NCBI GenBank assembly: GCA_016840385.1 | Contig: JAEOSL010000005.1 | Location: 1-64,000 of the forward strand | Direction: 5' to 3' | Length of the DNA stretch: 64,000 bases | Source of the DNA: Candidatus Thorarchaeota archaeon | GTDB taxonomy: Archaea > Asgardarchaeota > Thorarchaeia > Thorarchaeales > Thorarchaeaceae | Shown here: in pieces, positions 16,354-25,343 of the stretch | Position numbering within the stretch: position 1 is the first letter of the stretch | Layout: every line of letters begins with the position of its first letter | The notes under the pieces: model-generated | The model's database searches: none | The model's input: only the letters and a program-made list of their open reading frames with translations | Told to the model about the DNA's origin: nothing | Translations under genes and position numbers: made by a program

Positions 16354-19300
16354 ATGAATAGTCTCCTCCGTCATCAAGTTTTATTTACTGCGCGATATTA
16401 TTCTAGCTATGGCAATGAATTTCAAGAATTCTTCGAAGAGATAATGGATGCTGCAGATCCTGATTTCTGTCCAGTTGGACTTGGATCTGATGGTGATTGG
16501 GGTGCAGATGGGATATCTCTTGTACGAAATACCATCTATCAAGTTTATGCTCCACCCATTTCTACATCTGGCTGGAAAGAGAAAGTAATCAAGGATACAA
16601 AACGTGCAGCTAAAAAATGGGGAGATAAAGTAAAGATTTGGATTTTTGTATACCGCCACCGAGGTAGAGATCTCCCTCCAGAAATGCATGAATGTATAGG
16701 CGATATTAGAACTAATTATAGAATTGAAATCCAATACTGGGGATTCTTGAAACTTTGGGACTTGGTTTCAAAATTAGAATATTCAACCAGGTGTGGTTTG
16801 CTAGGTGATTATCCAAGTCCAAGTCCGACATTATCTTTGCCTAATTACCTCACAAGACTTGAAGATATCATTTCAAATTATTCGAGATTAAGAGTATCGG
16901 GACACATCTCAAAGAAATTCGATGATGGTTCTATTATTAGACACGATTCTCAAATAGCCAGAATCTTCGATTACATCAGTCCAGATGACAAAAATACAAG
17001 TTTCTCATCAGCTACTCTTCTTGGTTCAAGTGGCTCAGGAAAAACAATAACTGCAATCCAAACTGGTATGAGTTTTGCTCAAAATGGTTGGACTGTATTA
17101 TATTCTGATTTAGAATCCTTAGAAGTAACAATCGATAGCAACCTACTATGTGAATACTTATTGAGTTGCAAATCGCCTACCTTGGTCATTTTGGATAATG
17201 TGAATAGTTTTGTCACGGAATCTTACTTAGTTCTAAATGGACTTAATCAGAATCTTCGAGAATCTGGTATATCAAATTCTCCAGTTCGTATATTACTTAC
17301 TTTCAGAATGGAACGATCTTATGGAAATCCTTTATTGCAAAGATTTGAAATGATTTCCAGCCTAAGTAATGTTGTTTCATTATTTTTGAATGAAGAGTTT
17401 GGAGAAAAATTGGCGAGAAGAAGTCTTTCTGAAGTATCTTTGAAAACCTTGGATATTTCTGAATTAATCAAAAAAACTGGTGATAGTATACCTCGATTTG
17501 AAGCTGCTATAATGCATTTCAAGAATACCGGTTTAATAGATCTTAGTGACTTGTATAAAATAGAATTGGAGAATATCTTATCTCTCTTTGAAATGAATCC
17601 TCACTTGAAAACAACAGCAGAGATTACATTGAAGATAATTTCTATCTTTTCAAGATTACATTGTATGGTTTCTTTCGTTTTCTTAAATTGGACTCTTAAT
17701 GAATTAAAACTCCCAAACTCTGACTATGTAATGGATCGTTTACTTGACCAAGGATACCTCTCTCTCTCCACCTATGAAACCGAAACACTTCTTGGGATAT
17801 TCCACCCAGAAATAGCTAATGGCATCCTGAATCAGAACATAGCTTCAGTTCTTTCACTATTTTCCATAGATACTATTGAAAATCTTGAACGGTATTTTTG
17901 GACTGAATATATTAAAAGAGCATCAAATGACCTTCCACTTTTTTTAATCTCACTTTGCTATAATCTATGGGAACAGGAGCGATATGGATTCGCACAGGAT
18001 ATTCTGAATGAACTTCTTAGGAAACCTCTATCGAATCCTGAATTAAGTAAAGGATTAACCAACCTTAGTTTGCTACTCTTTTCTGAAGGGCTATCTGAAG
18101 AAACATATGAATCTCTAGATTTAGCTTTATCATTGAATCCCAATGATGCATATTCTTGGGTTAATCTTGGTGCACTATTTTCTACTTCGGGAAACAATTC
18201 AAAAGCTTTAGAATCATTTGAGAAAGCCATAACAATCTCTCCTGATCTTGCGGTTGCTCATGTAAATATTGGTATCATAAAGGAGAGTCTTGGGGATACA
18301 GAAGGTGCATTATTATCTCTAAAAACTGCTGTTGAGATTGAAGACGATGAACCATATTTATGGGCTTGGTATGGTTACATTCTTTCTACTTCTGGAAAGA
18401 TAGAGAGTGCTATAGACGCCTATGAGAAGTCTATTGAGCTAGCTCCAGAATGGATAAGACCAAGAATTCTACTAGCAACTGCTCTAATTCAGCAAGGACA
18501 AAAGAAGGATGCTATGAGGCTAATTGTTGATATCTCAAGAACTCCTCATTTGGACAACGAATCACTAGAAATACTTGCTAGATTATTATCCTCATTATCA
18601 CGAAAATCGAAAGCTCTTGAATTTTTAATACGCGCAAAAGAATTGTTTCCTTCTTATGCTCGTTATTGGCATGCTATTGCAATCTTAATGAAAGAGCGTG
18701 GTGAATCTGATAAATTCATTGAAGAATACAAATCAAAATCACATCGTCTTGAAGGGACATCATTCGAACTTGTATCATTTGGTTTAATCTTAGAAGACTT
18801 ACGTGAATTTAACGAAAGTAAAGAATTGTTTACAATTGCAGTATCTCAGTTTGATGATAGCACAACACCGACTCTATTTCGCTTGATTACATATATAATA
18901 CTGGGTCATCTTGATAAGGCTAAGGAGATTTTCACCTCTGAAGATGTTGATCGAAATGAACTCGAAGAGCGGATATGTGATATTGGAACGGTTCGATTTG
19001 AGTCGGGTGCACTAGATTGCGCAAAGGAAATAATTGATGTATTAGAAGAATTAATTCCAAATAATCCTACTATTTGGCGGCTCAAGGGTGATATTCTCAA
19101 AGAAAAAGGAGATCTGTCTGGAGCAATTAATGCACTTAGAAAAGCAATTAAAATCAATCCTGATTATTCAGATGCATGGATATCTCTTGGTCATAGATAT
19201 TATGAGGCACATTACATAGAGGATGCCGAAACTGCAATAAAACATGCGATAGAAACAATTGAAGAAAGTCCATTTCCAGAGTATGCATGGAATACTTTAG

Positions 19301-19554
19301 GGATGTATTATCTGGGTAGAAAGATGTATCTTCAAGCTCTAGAAGCATTAAAGAAATCTGTAGAATTAAATCCGAAATTAGCAATATCAAGGAAGAATCT
19401 TGGTTTACTCTACTTGCAACTTGATAGAAAGAAGGACGCAGAAAAACAGCTTAAATTAGCAGAGAAGCTTTGGCCATCACTAAGAGGGCGTCCAAGTACT
19501 GCAAAGATTGAAGATATACTTGGATCTAGAATACCTAGAAGTAGAATAACTTAG
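16354..19554 (+). CDS. P-loop NTPase with nuclease-like N-terminus and C-terminal TPRs
   Basis: A protein of about 1066 residues with a STAND-like layout. Numbering from the upstream TTG at 16321, the N-terminus has GSDGDWGADG and IYQVYAP at about 55-77, a pattern like D...QxY in restriction-endonuclease-like effector domains, with WGDKVKIWIFVY after it. Walker A GSSGSGKT is at 235-242 and Walker B TLVILDN near 287. From about 590 to the end run at least ten TPR units (for example DAYSWVNLGALFSTSGN, PDYSDAWISLGHRYYE). Effector-NTPase-repeat order is typical of STAND immune proteins. GGAGGT at 16322 suggests a TTG start at 16339 is also possible. It stands alone between repeat copies B and C. 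Confidence 0.8.
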   Translation: MNSLLRHQVLFTARYYSSYGNEFQEFFEEIMDAADPDFCPVGLGSDGDWGADGISLVRNTIYQVYAPPISTSGWKEKVIKDTKRAAKKWGDKVKIWIFVYRHRGRDLPPEMHECIGDIRTNYRIEIQYWGFLKLWDLVSKLEYSTRCGLLGDYPSPSPTLSLPNYLTRLEDIISNYSRLRVSGHISKKFDDGSIIRHDSQIARIFDYISPDDKNTSFSSATLLGSSGSGKTITAIQTGMSFAQNGWTVLYSDLESLEVTIDSNLLCEYLLSCKSPTLVILDNVNSFVTESYLVLNGLNQNLRESGISNSPVRILLTFRMERSYGNPLLQRFEMISSLSNVVSLFLNEEFGEKLARRSLSEVSLKTLDISELIKKTGDSIPRFEAAIMHFKNTGLIDLSDLYKIELENILSLFEMNPHLKTTAEITLKIISIFSRLHCMVSFVFLNWTLNELKLPNSDYVMDRLLDQGYLSLSTYETETLLGIFHPEIANGILNQNIASVLSLFSIDTIENLERYFWTEYIKRASNDLPLFLISLCYNLWEQERYGFAQDILNELLRKPLSNPELSKGLTNLSLLLFSEGLSEETYESLDLALSLNPNDAYSWVNLGALFSTSGNNSKALESFEKAITISPDLAVAHVNIGIIKESLGDTEGALLSLKTAVEIEDDEPYLWAWYGYILSTSGKIESAIDAYEKSIELAPEWIRPRILLATALIQQGQKKDAMRLIVDISRTPHLDNESLEILARLLSSLSRKSKALEFLIRAKELFPSYARYWHAIAILMKERGESDKFIEEYKSKSHRLEGTSFELVSFGLILEDLREFNESKELFTIAVSQFDDSTTPTLFRLITYIILGHLDKAKEIFTSEDVDRNELEERICDIGTVRFESGALDCAKEIIDVLEELIPNNPTIWRLKGDILKEKGDLSGAINALRKAIKINPDYSDAWISLGHRYYEAHYIEDAETAIKHAIETIEESPFPEYAWNTLGMYYLGRKMYLQALEALKKSVELNPKLAISRKNLGLLYLQLDRKKDAEKQLKLAEKLWPSLRGRPSTAKIEDILGSRIPRSRIT

Positions 19555-19593
19555 AGTATAATCTTGGAAATAAATACAAATTCTTATGTTTTA

Positions 19594-19694
19594 TCCATCT
19601 TAGATGGACTTGGGGTATAGGCTGACGGGGTCAAGGTTACCAGGGGAACTTTCCCAGTGCCTGTATATTGTTGAGCCACCCTTTTTCTTTTGCA
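19594..19694 (+). repeat. intergenic direct repeat, copy C
   Basis: Full-length copy: CCATCTTAGATGG hairpin, CTTGGGGTATAGGCTGACGG, inverted CCAGGGGAACTTTCCCAG, GTTGAGCCACCCTTTTTC. Compared with copy B the hairpin loop changes TCA to TTA while the arms stay paired. It lies 40 bases after the NTPase stop. The gap that follows, to 19897, holds only a promoter-like TATA. Confidence 0.9.
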
Positions 19695-19807
19695 TTTTCT
19701 AGAAGTTATCTTTGATCCGAAAATTACGGAACACATCCTGTACTACACTTACTTGAGTTTTCAGTGAATTTGATTGGCTAATTTGGTCGTATTACACAGA
19801 CCACAAG

Positions 19808-19817
19808 TCTTTATACC
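19808..19817 (+). promoter_or_regulatory. TATA-like promoter for the MazF operon
   Basis: TCTTTATACC lies about 85 bases before the first gene of the MazF unit. It resembles an archaeal TATA box (TTTATA). The rest of the 200-base gap shows nothing recognisable. Confidence 0.35.
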
Positions 19818-19911
19818 TAGAAAAATAGGGATTGATATGAGAACTAAAGGGATACGAGACGAATTAATACATGATTAATACGAAAAAGGGAAATGATTGG
19901 GGGAATCACAA

Positions 19912-20697
19912 TTGACACAAGTATTCTTCGTACCTCCTTCCATAATTATCGATTATTTAGACTCGAAAGATGAGGAAGGAATTGAGTCTTTCCGGAATCT
20001 ATTGGATGGTTCTATTGGGATTAACATCAAGAAATCAGTGCTTGAAGAATTTAGCGAAGGAATGAAGATGGTTTTCGACGATTTCGAAACCGCCTATGAA
20101 ATGGCAGTAAGCTCCTTTCCCCGACTTCAAAAGTTAGTTGTAGAATACTCAAACGAGTCGTTCTTCGACCGAATGAATTTTCAAATCAGCCAAGTTGCTA
20201 CAGCTAATTTTCGATATTCAATGCAAATACTTCTAGATCTTCTTCACATGATCAATATGAGTCTAACTCAAATCGAGTCTTTGAAATCTATACCAAGTCC
20301 GAAGCTACCAAAACACATGGAATTCGACATTAATGAATTCGTTCTATCGTTTTCAGACGAAATGCCTGACGCGGTATCTCCTGAATCAGTTGATTTAGAA
20401 GAGCCACCAGTTCGATCTATGCTGCTTCTCTCCTTCAATTTCATGATTTTCCTAACTCTGGTCATCACCGTAGCTGTTCTGACTGAAAAAGAAGTAAAAA
20501 TAACTGAGGACCAGAAGGATCAAATCGAATCACTTCTTCGTGATTGGTCTCAAGAGATTAAAACTCAATTAGTTATAATCTCAACTAGTAGTAGAGCCTA
20601 TGAGCCAAAGGTTAGCCTTGAGGGTATAATTGCAGATGAAGAAGATCGAGCAATAGTGGAAGAAGGTTTCATTGTGCAAAATGACCATCCGGAGTGA
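19912..20697 (+). CDS. unrecognised protein paired with MazF toxin
   Basis: A protein of about 261 residues with no family I recognise. The first 170 residues are helical and acidic; one strongly hydrophobic segment (SFNFMIFLTLVITVAVL) lies near 190-207, followed by a charged C-terminal part. The TTG at 19912 is preferred because GGGGGA lies 7-12 bases before it; a TTG at 19897 is in frame as well. The stop is 9 bases before mazF, so the two genes form an operon in the place where the antitoxin is expected. MazE-like antitoxins are under 100 residues, so if this is the antitoxin it is of an unusual kind. Confidence 0.6.
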   Translation: MTQVFFVPPSIIIDYLDSKDEEGIESFRNLLDGSIGINIKKSVLEEFSEGMKMVFDDFETAYEMAVSSFPRLQKLVVEYSNESFFDRMNFQISQVATANFRYSMQILLDLLHMINMSLTQIESLKSIPSPKLPKHMEFDINEFVLSFSDEMPDAVSPESVDLEEPPVRSMLLLSFNFMIFLTLVITVAVLTEKEVKITEDQKDQIESLLRDWSQEIKTQLVIISTSSRAYEPKVSLEGIIADEEDRAIVEEGFIVQNDHPE

Positions 20698-20706
20698 ATT
20701 AAACAG

Positions 20707-21066
20707 ATGGTGTCAACAGTAACTCCTTCCACTGGTGATATTATCATCCTAAATCTTGATCCTATCATTGGACACGAGCAAGGAGGAATCAGACCAAATG
20801 TGGTTGTTTCTGTACCAACCAAACAACGGTCCGGAAGTTCAGATTTCGACTTGGTAATTACAGTACCCCTAACGAGAAGTCGAAGGAATTATTGGACAGT
20901 CGTACCAATAAAACGTCAAACCGGACTGGATTACGATTCCTATGCATTGTGTCATAATATCCGAACCGTGTCAACTGAGAGGATAACCAACACAACTGGT
21001 ACTATTGACCCTCGTGTTCTAACCAAGATTCGAGTCGTTCTAAAAGATGTACTCAGTATACTCTGA
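20707..21066 (+). CDS. mazF: MazF/PemK-family endoribonuclease toxin
   Basis: A 119-residue protein with the PemK/MazF signature: GDIIILNLDPIIGHEQGG at residues 10-27 (family form GDIYWVDLDP...GSEQGG), RPNVVVSVPT, then VITVPLTRS and the C-terminal RTVSTERI. The family cuts mRNA or other RNAs at short motifs. Key residues around EQGG-RP and the internal T-S are present, so it should be active. It is cotranscribed with the larger protein upstream and is followed by repeat copy D. Confidence 0.88.
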   Translation: MVSTVTPSTGDIIILNLDPIIGHEQGGIRPNVVVSVPTKQRSGSSDFDLVITVPLTRSRRNYWTVVPIKRQTGLDYDSYALCHNIRTVSTERITNTTGTIDPRVLTKIRVVLKDVLSIL

Positions 21067-21073
21067 AACCACT

Positions 21074-22264
21074 CTACAGAAATCTTGTAAAATCAACATA
21101 CAATCCCTTTTCACATAATCTCAGATGGACTTGGGGTATAGGCGCCGACGGGGTCAGGTTACCAGGGGACTTTCCCAATACTTGTATATTGTTGAGCCAC
21201 CCTTTTCTTTTGCATTCAGTAATTCTTGTAAGCAGATTTTTCATTTCAAGAACGAGCAATAAATGAAAAAGGAAAATTGGTTCACCGTTTTTTTTTCTTT
21301 GTCTTTCTTTCTCTTCTGGCATTAATTCATCTATCCTAGATTTAACGGTTTCATCATAAGCAGTCCTTTCGAAGCATAAATTCCCTTCAGCAGCAGGATT
21401 TTCTAAATCTAAATTTGTATGAATTTCCACCTTCACTCTTTCAGGAATCGTTTCAAAGTGTTTGTCACCTTCAATCCTACCCAGATGGAAAGGATCATCA
21501 ACAGTTACAAATGGCTTGAAGAAGTCTCCAGATATCAATTCATTAATCAAATTTGTGAAGTCTACAGGTGTTATTCTTGCACGTTTAACAGCAGCTCTGT
21601 ATACATATCTTTTCCTAATCCAGTCCCTATCATGCCCTTCTGCAGCAGCTAAAAATTCTCTTGTAGCTTTCCATCGTTTCTCGACTTCTTTTGGTATTGC
21701 CGAAGAGAATAATCTCTGAACACCAACATTAACGCCAACAGTAACACGGTCAACACTGAAAACTTCATGTATCTCTTGTAAAACACTCGCATCTTTCAAT
21801 GCCGCATGTATCCAATATCTGTCGCGTGTATCTTCTGACTTAGGTGTTGAAGGAACAGTTAATTTTACCCAAGAATTAAGAAAATCCTCTGAAACTGTTC
21901 CTCTCAATGAAATCAGATACCTCTCACTATCCGGAAACGAATTTGCCTTGAAAATCCATTTTCCTTTACTTAGTTCATACCTGAGTGGAAGAATATTGAA
22001 TGTCTCCAAATCCATTATTTCATGTAACGAGTAACCAGAAAAAACTGGGATCTCAACTTTACCCCCTGTTTTCCTTCGCAATCCTTCAGGGATTTTCAGA
22101 AATACTCTGATTTCACTTGACCTAGTAAGGTAATCAAATCGTATTGCTTTAGTCTGTGGCTTAAACGGTTTGAATACTTCTCTTACACTCTTCAACTCAG
22201 TCACAAGATCTTTTACTTCCTGTGCTGCTTTTTCTACTCTGGAACGCTTATCGGTTATTTTCAA
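21074..22264 (-). CDS. unrecognised protein, second gene of a two-gene unit
   Basis: A 396-residue protein, no family recognised. It begins with a coiled-coil-like helix (SRVEKAAQEVKDLVTEL), then beta-rich segments (EIRVFLKIPEGLRR, RYLISLRGTVSE) and a basic helical part (WIRKRYVYRAAVKRARIT). The last 45 or so residues are encoded by repeat copy D read on the opposite strand, so the native C-terminus may end earlier and the tail may be acquired. The start overlaps by 4 bases the stop of the gene at 22261-23334, indicating coupling. It lies between repeat copies D and E with defence-like genes on both sides. Confidence 0.62.
   Translation of the reverse strand: MKITDKRSRVEKAAQEVKDLVTELKSVREVFKPFKPQTKAIRFDYLTRSSEIRVFLKIPEGLRRKTGGKVEIPVFSGYSLHEIMDLETFNILPLRYELSKGKWIFKANSFPDSERYLISLRGTVSEDFLNSWVKLTVPSTPKSEDTRDRYWIHAALKDASVLQEIHEVFSVDRVTVGVNVGVQRLFSSAIPKEVEKRWKATREFLAAAEGHDRDWIRKRYVYRAAVKRARITPVDFTNLINELISGDFFKPFVTVDDPFHLGRIEGDKHFETIPERVKVEIHTNLDLENPAAEGNLCFERTAYDETVKSRIDELMPEEKERQRKKNGEPIFLFHLLLVLEMKNLLTRITECKRKGWLNNIQVLGKSPGNLTPSAPIPQVHLRLCEKGLYVDFTRFL
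21118..21214 (+). repeat. intergenic direct repeat, copy D, inside the 3' end of a gene
   Basis: CTCAGATGGACTTGGGG, TATAGGCGCCGACGGGG, the inverted CCAGGGGACTTTCCCA and GTTGAGCCACCCTTTTC. On the opposite strand the reading frame of the 21074-22264 gene runs through the whole copy, so this repeat contributes coding sequence. Confidence 0.9.
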
Positions 22265-23334
22265 ACACCCTCCTCAAAATAATATGGTTCAATTATCCAT
22301 TCGGTTTCAACAGGAATATCAATTTGTTTCTTCCTTTTTCTTACATCATCAACTGACACATTAATTTCTAAGGGACTATATTCATTCTCATGTGCATCCC
22401 AATATCGGTATCTCATCTTTAGAATATCACCAACAATATCAATTTCAACAGAAGGTTTACCAAACTTCAAATCTACTTTATCTGCCGGGAAACGTTCGGA
22501 ATAGAAAAGAAGTGAATCAAGAATGATATCCTCTATTTGAACAGAAATAACCTCTCTGATTTTTTCAGCATTAGTTGGATCCTTCAACCAGTTTCTAAAC
22601 TCAATAAGAAGCTCGTCTCCAAGATCCTCTGGATATTGTCCTTCTTGTATTCTATCCCAGTATTCTGATGTTCTCTCCATTATCCAATCAGAATCAATAC
22701 GCGCTGGCCGTTTTCCTCCATTATCTTCTGATGTATCTTCTGTAGAAGATTTCTTGGATTCAGATTGGTTATTTTGTCTGTATGCAGTTGCAATCCTTCG
22801 AACAATTTCTCTGAAGAGCGGCTCTGAACTCACATTGAACTGTTCGCCAGTTGTCCCCTCAATTTTTATTCCTACTCTTCCAAACCCCATAACTCTGATT
22901 TTAAATTTCAACAACTTCTCTATTTCTACTTTATCAGATATCATAATTTCTTCTGGTCCTTCGACAAATTCAAGTCTTGGTCTATAGAAATTTGCTTTCA
23001 AAGATTTTGAATGAACTTTCTTTCCCTTGTAATAAAAATTAATTTCAATTATTCTCGATACATGGGTTTCTTCAAAAATATCATCATAAGCAATAATGCA
23101 ACCAAAGAAACCATGGGTCTTGAAAGAGTTAACGAATATTTCATCATCAATTTGTTTGTATTCTCCAACATTGAACATATCTTTCAACAAGATATTCGGA
23201 GGTAGTTTCAACCTAACTTCATCATATCTGGACGTCTGATCTAGTATTAAATGAAAAGGAACTTCCTCCTTCGGTAGTGCCCAAGGTGCAATGTATTCCT
23301 TAATTATTCTAAGTCTATCAGATATAGTTGACAT
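22261..23334 (-). CDS. unrecognised protein, first gene of a two-gene unit
   Basis: A 357-residue protein of unknown family. Residues 1-190 are beta-rich (FHLILDQTSRYDEVRLKLPP, GFGRVGIKIEG); a low-complexity charged linker rich in Ser, Glu and Lys (about 195-220) joins a helical domain (about 225-285) and a last beta-rich part. No catalytic signature seen. It is translationally coupled to the next gene by a 4-base overlap. The setting between two repeat copies suggests an accessory two-component unit, possibly defence, but function is not known. Confidence 0.62.
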   Translation of the reverse strand: MSTISDRLRIIKEYIAPWALPKEEVPFHLILDQTSRYDEVRLKLPPNILLKDMFNVGEYKQIDDEIFVNSFKTHGFFGCIIAYDDIFEETHVSRIIEINFYYKGKKVHSKSLKANFYRPRLEFVEGPEEIMISDKVEIEKLLKFKIRVMGFGRVGIKIEGTTGEQFNVSSEPLFREIVRRIATAYRQNNQSESKKSSTEDTSEDNGGKRPARIDSDWIMERTSEYWDRIQEGQYPEDLGDELLIEFRNWLKDPTNAEKIREVISVQIEDIILDSLLFYSERFPADKVDLKFGKPSVEIDIVGDILKMRYRYWDAHENEYSPLEINVSVDDVRKRKKQIDIPVETEWIIEPYYFEEGV

Positions 23335-23419
23335 CCCCTACTACTGCTGCTCTTACTTCACTTTTTCTGTGTATATTCACGTAATAAACTAAACGGAACA
23401 TATTCAGTATTAGAAGAAG

Positions 23420-23472
23420 AGGGGGAATTTCCCTTTGTCTAAACATTGTTGAGCCACCCTTTTCTTTTTGCA
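23420..23472 (+). repeat. intergenic repeat, copy E (partial)
   Basis: Only the right half is kept: GGGGGAATTTCCC corresponds to the central palindrome, and ATTGTTGAGCCACCC followed by TTTTCTTTTTGCA is intact. The left half is missing or unrecognisable. Confidence 0.75.
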
Positions 23473-23520
23473 ATGTTTTTTCAAAACATCAATGATGTAA
23501 CCGTTTTAGAATCAGATTAT

Positions 23521-24195
23521 TCACATAGAACTTCCAACTGGGGAATAAATCAACTGGTGAGTAGATCCAACAATATATGCATTTAGGACAGAAGTTTTTT
23601 TCAGTCTGTTTTCGATTTTCTCCAAGTCCTTCTCAGATGCGCATCGATCTAGGATTACTAAATACAATAGGCAATTTTTATTCTCATCGTGCAGTTTTTC
23701 GAGCTTTGCAATATCCCTCATAATATTGTTGATATTGTTCTTAACTCTAATTTTGAATTCAATCACAGCTTTGAATCCCTCCAAAGGATAAGACAGGATT
23801 CTCCAATAACCAATTCTACTTGAGAGTCCTTGGTCACATTTGGCTTTGCTCAAGGCCCTCTCCCACAGCTTACTTCTCTCCACATCACTTTGAATGACCA
23901 CTAGGTCAAATCTCGCCCCACGATTTGCCCGACCCTGAGTATGCCAACCAAATCTTTCAGTGGTCTTCCCACAATCATCATCGGTGAGTTCCCGAATCAC
24001 ACTGCAGCATAAATTATCGTTTCCGATATAGGGCCGCAGTTCGCTATGCAAAGAAACATCGGGGACTCCGCCTTCAGATAATCTTGCGTAAGTACGAATG
24101 ACAAGATCATTTTCGGTCATAATCAGACATTTGTTATCACGATAAGACTGAATGATTTTCTTGAGAGCATGATGAATGATATTAGACAGGTTCAT
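23521..24195 (-). CDS. PD-(D/E)xK-like protein
   Basis: A protein of about 224 residues. The C-terminal half has a nuclease-like core: GARFDLVVIQSD, then FKAVIEFKIRV (Asp, then Glu-x-Lys), then a long helix RDIAKLEKLHDE and a strand LYLVILD. This order is usual for PD-(D/E)xK proteins. The N-terminal part (EGGVPDVSLHSELRPYIG) is cysteine-containing and unassigned. MNLSNIIHH is used as start; eight hydrophobic residues precede it in the longest frame (24219). It is divergent from the Mrr-like gene at 24374, and both lie between repeats E and F. Confidence 0.55.
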   Translation of the reverse strand: MNLSNIIHHALKKIIQSYRDNKCLIMTENDLVIRTYARLSEGGVPDVSLHSELRPYIGNDNLCCSVIRELTDDDCGKTTERFGWHTQGRANRGARFDLVVIQSDVERSKLWERALSKAKCDQGLSSRIGYWRILSYPLEGFKAVIEFKIRVKNNINNIMRDIAKLEKLHDENKNCLLYLVILDRCASEKDLEKIENRLKKTSVLNAYIVGSTHQLIYSPVGSSM

Positions 24196-24373
24196 GATTA
24201 TTAGTAGGTATATCATCACATTTACGTCTTTCAGATCTGAATTGAAACAGTAAGGAAGTAGATGCTAACCGGTTTGATATCTCACTCATTAAATTAATAC
24301 AAAAGTGTTTAGAGCTCAACAAACATATGATAAGGTCTGAAATTAGCACAGAATTATCAATGTGGTGACAAAA

Positions 24374-25198
24374 ATGGATTCAACTACGTTTGAACAGGTA
24401 GTTGCTCATCTTCTTAAAGCCCAACATAATGTATGGCTAAAATGTCCTTACAAGCGTAAGACCAACTCCCGTCAGTTTGATGGATACCGAGAAGTTTGGT
24501 ATGGGATATCCTCACAGCACAAGATTGGAATTGAGTGTAAGAAGTTGAGCAGACGAGTTGGTGTTCAAACTATCGAAGCTTTCTCAAAGAAACTCGAACG
24601 CTGTAAACTCGATAAAGGGATTATGATTTCATTCAGTGGGTATACATCCATTGCTATTGATGAGGCTGAAATGTCTAATATTGACATCTACAGTTTCAGA
24701 CCATTACAACTCGGAGATGTTGCCGCTAATATTCGACAAATCGATTTTCCTGAGATTATAATGCCGTTCCCTAAAGCAAGTTTCAAAATATCAGGTGATG
24801 ATATAGGACTTGATGAAGTGAAAAGTTTGGAAACTAAGATGAAGGATTTTGATATTGAGGATTTTGATATCTTTGATGAGAAAGGAGTGAAGGTTGGAAA
24901 TCTAGATCGAATTGCTGGTGCAATGGCTGAGTTTGAGGTCTTAACAGAGGGGAAAAGAGTGGGAAGAATAACTAAGGATTGGTCTTCACAAACACACTAT
25001 TTACACACTGAATTGAATGGCCGAGTTTTAAAACTCAGGGTGACTGCTTTTGAGGTCAGGTATGAAACTGCAATTGTAGCAACACCAGGAGTCTTCCGCT
25101 ATGAAGACCACTACATCATGAAGAACGAGATTTCAGGCGCTCGAGAATTAGTTCCTCTTAAGCAAGTTGAGAATATAGTCACCAAGTACAAGAAATAG
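24374..25198 (+). CDS. Mrr-like restriction endonuclease domain protein
   Basis: A protein of about 274 residues. The N-terminal 110 residues match the restriction-endonuclease-like fold of Mrr: FEQVVAHLLKA helix, RQFDGYREV (Asp), KIGIECKKLSRRV (Glu-Cys-Lys), VQTIEAFSKKLE helix, and a strand GIMISFSGYTSIA. The remaining 160 residues are beta-rich and unassigned, possibly target recognition. An in-frame GTG at 24362 could also start it. It is followed after 12 bases by repeat copy F. Confidence 0.75.
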   Translation: MDSTTFEQVVAHLLKAQHNVWLKCPYKRKTNSRQFDGYREVWYGISSQHKIGIECKKLSRRVGVQTIEAFSKKLERCKLDKGIMISFSGYTSIAIDEAEMSNIDIYSFRPLQLGDVAANIRQIDFPEIIMPFPKASFKISGDDIGLDEVKSLETKMKDFDIEDFDIFDEKGVKVGNLDRIAGAMAEFEVLTEGKRVGRITKDWSSQTHYLHTELNGRVLKLRVTAFEVRYETAIVATPGVFRYEDHYIMKNEISGARELVPLKQVENIVTKYKK

Positions 25199-25210
25199 CT
25201 CTTTTTGATC

Positions 25211-25334
25211 CCAATCTCAGAAGGACTTGGGGTATAGGCTGACGGAGTCAAGGTTACCAGGGGAACTTTCCCAGTACCTGATTTTTTGTTGGGCCACCCT
25301 TTTCTTTTTGCAATATCTTTCAGAATGAGTTGAG
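25211..25334 (+). repeat. intergenic direct repeat, copy F
   Basis: CTCAGAAGGACTTGGGGTAT, GGCTGACGGAGTCAAGG, inverted CCAGGGGAACTTTCCCAG, GTTGGGCCACCCTTTTC, TTTTTGCA, plus an extension CAGAATGAGTTGAG shared with copy A. It separates the convergent Mrr-like and TPR genes. Confidence 0.9.
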
Positions 25335-25343
25335 TGGGTTCTG

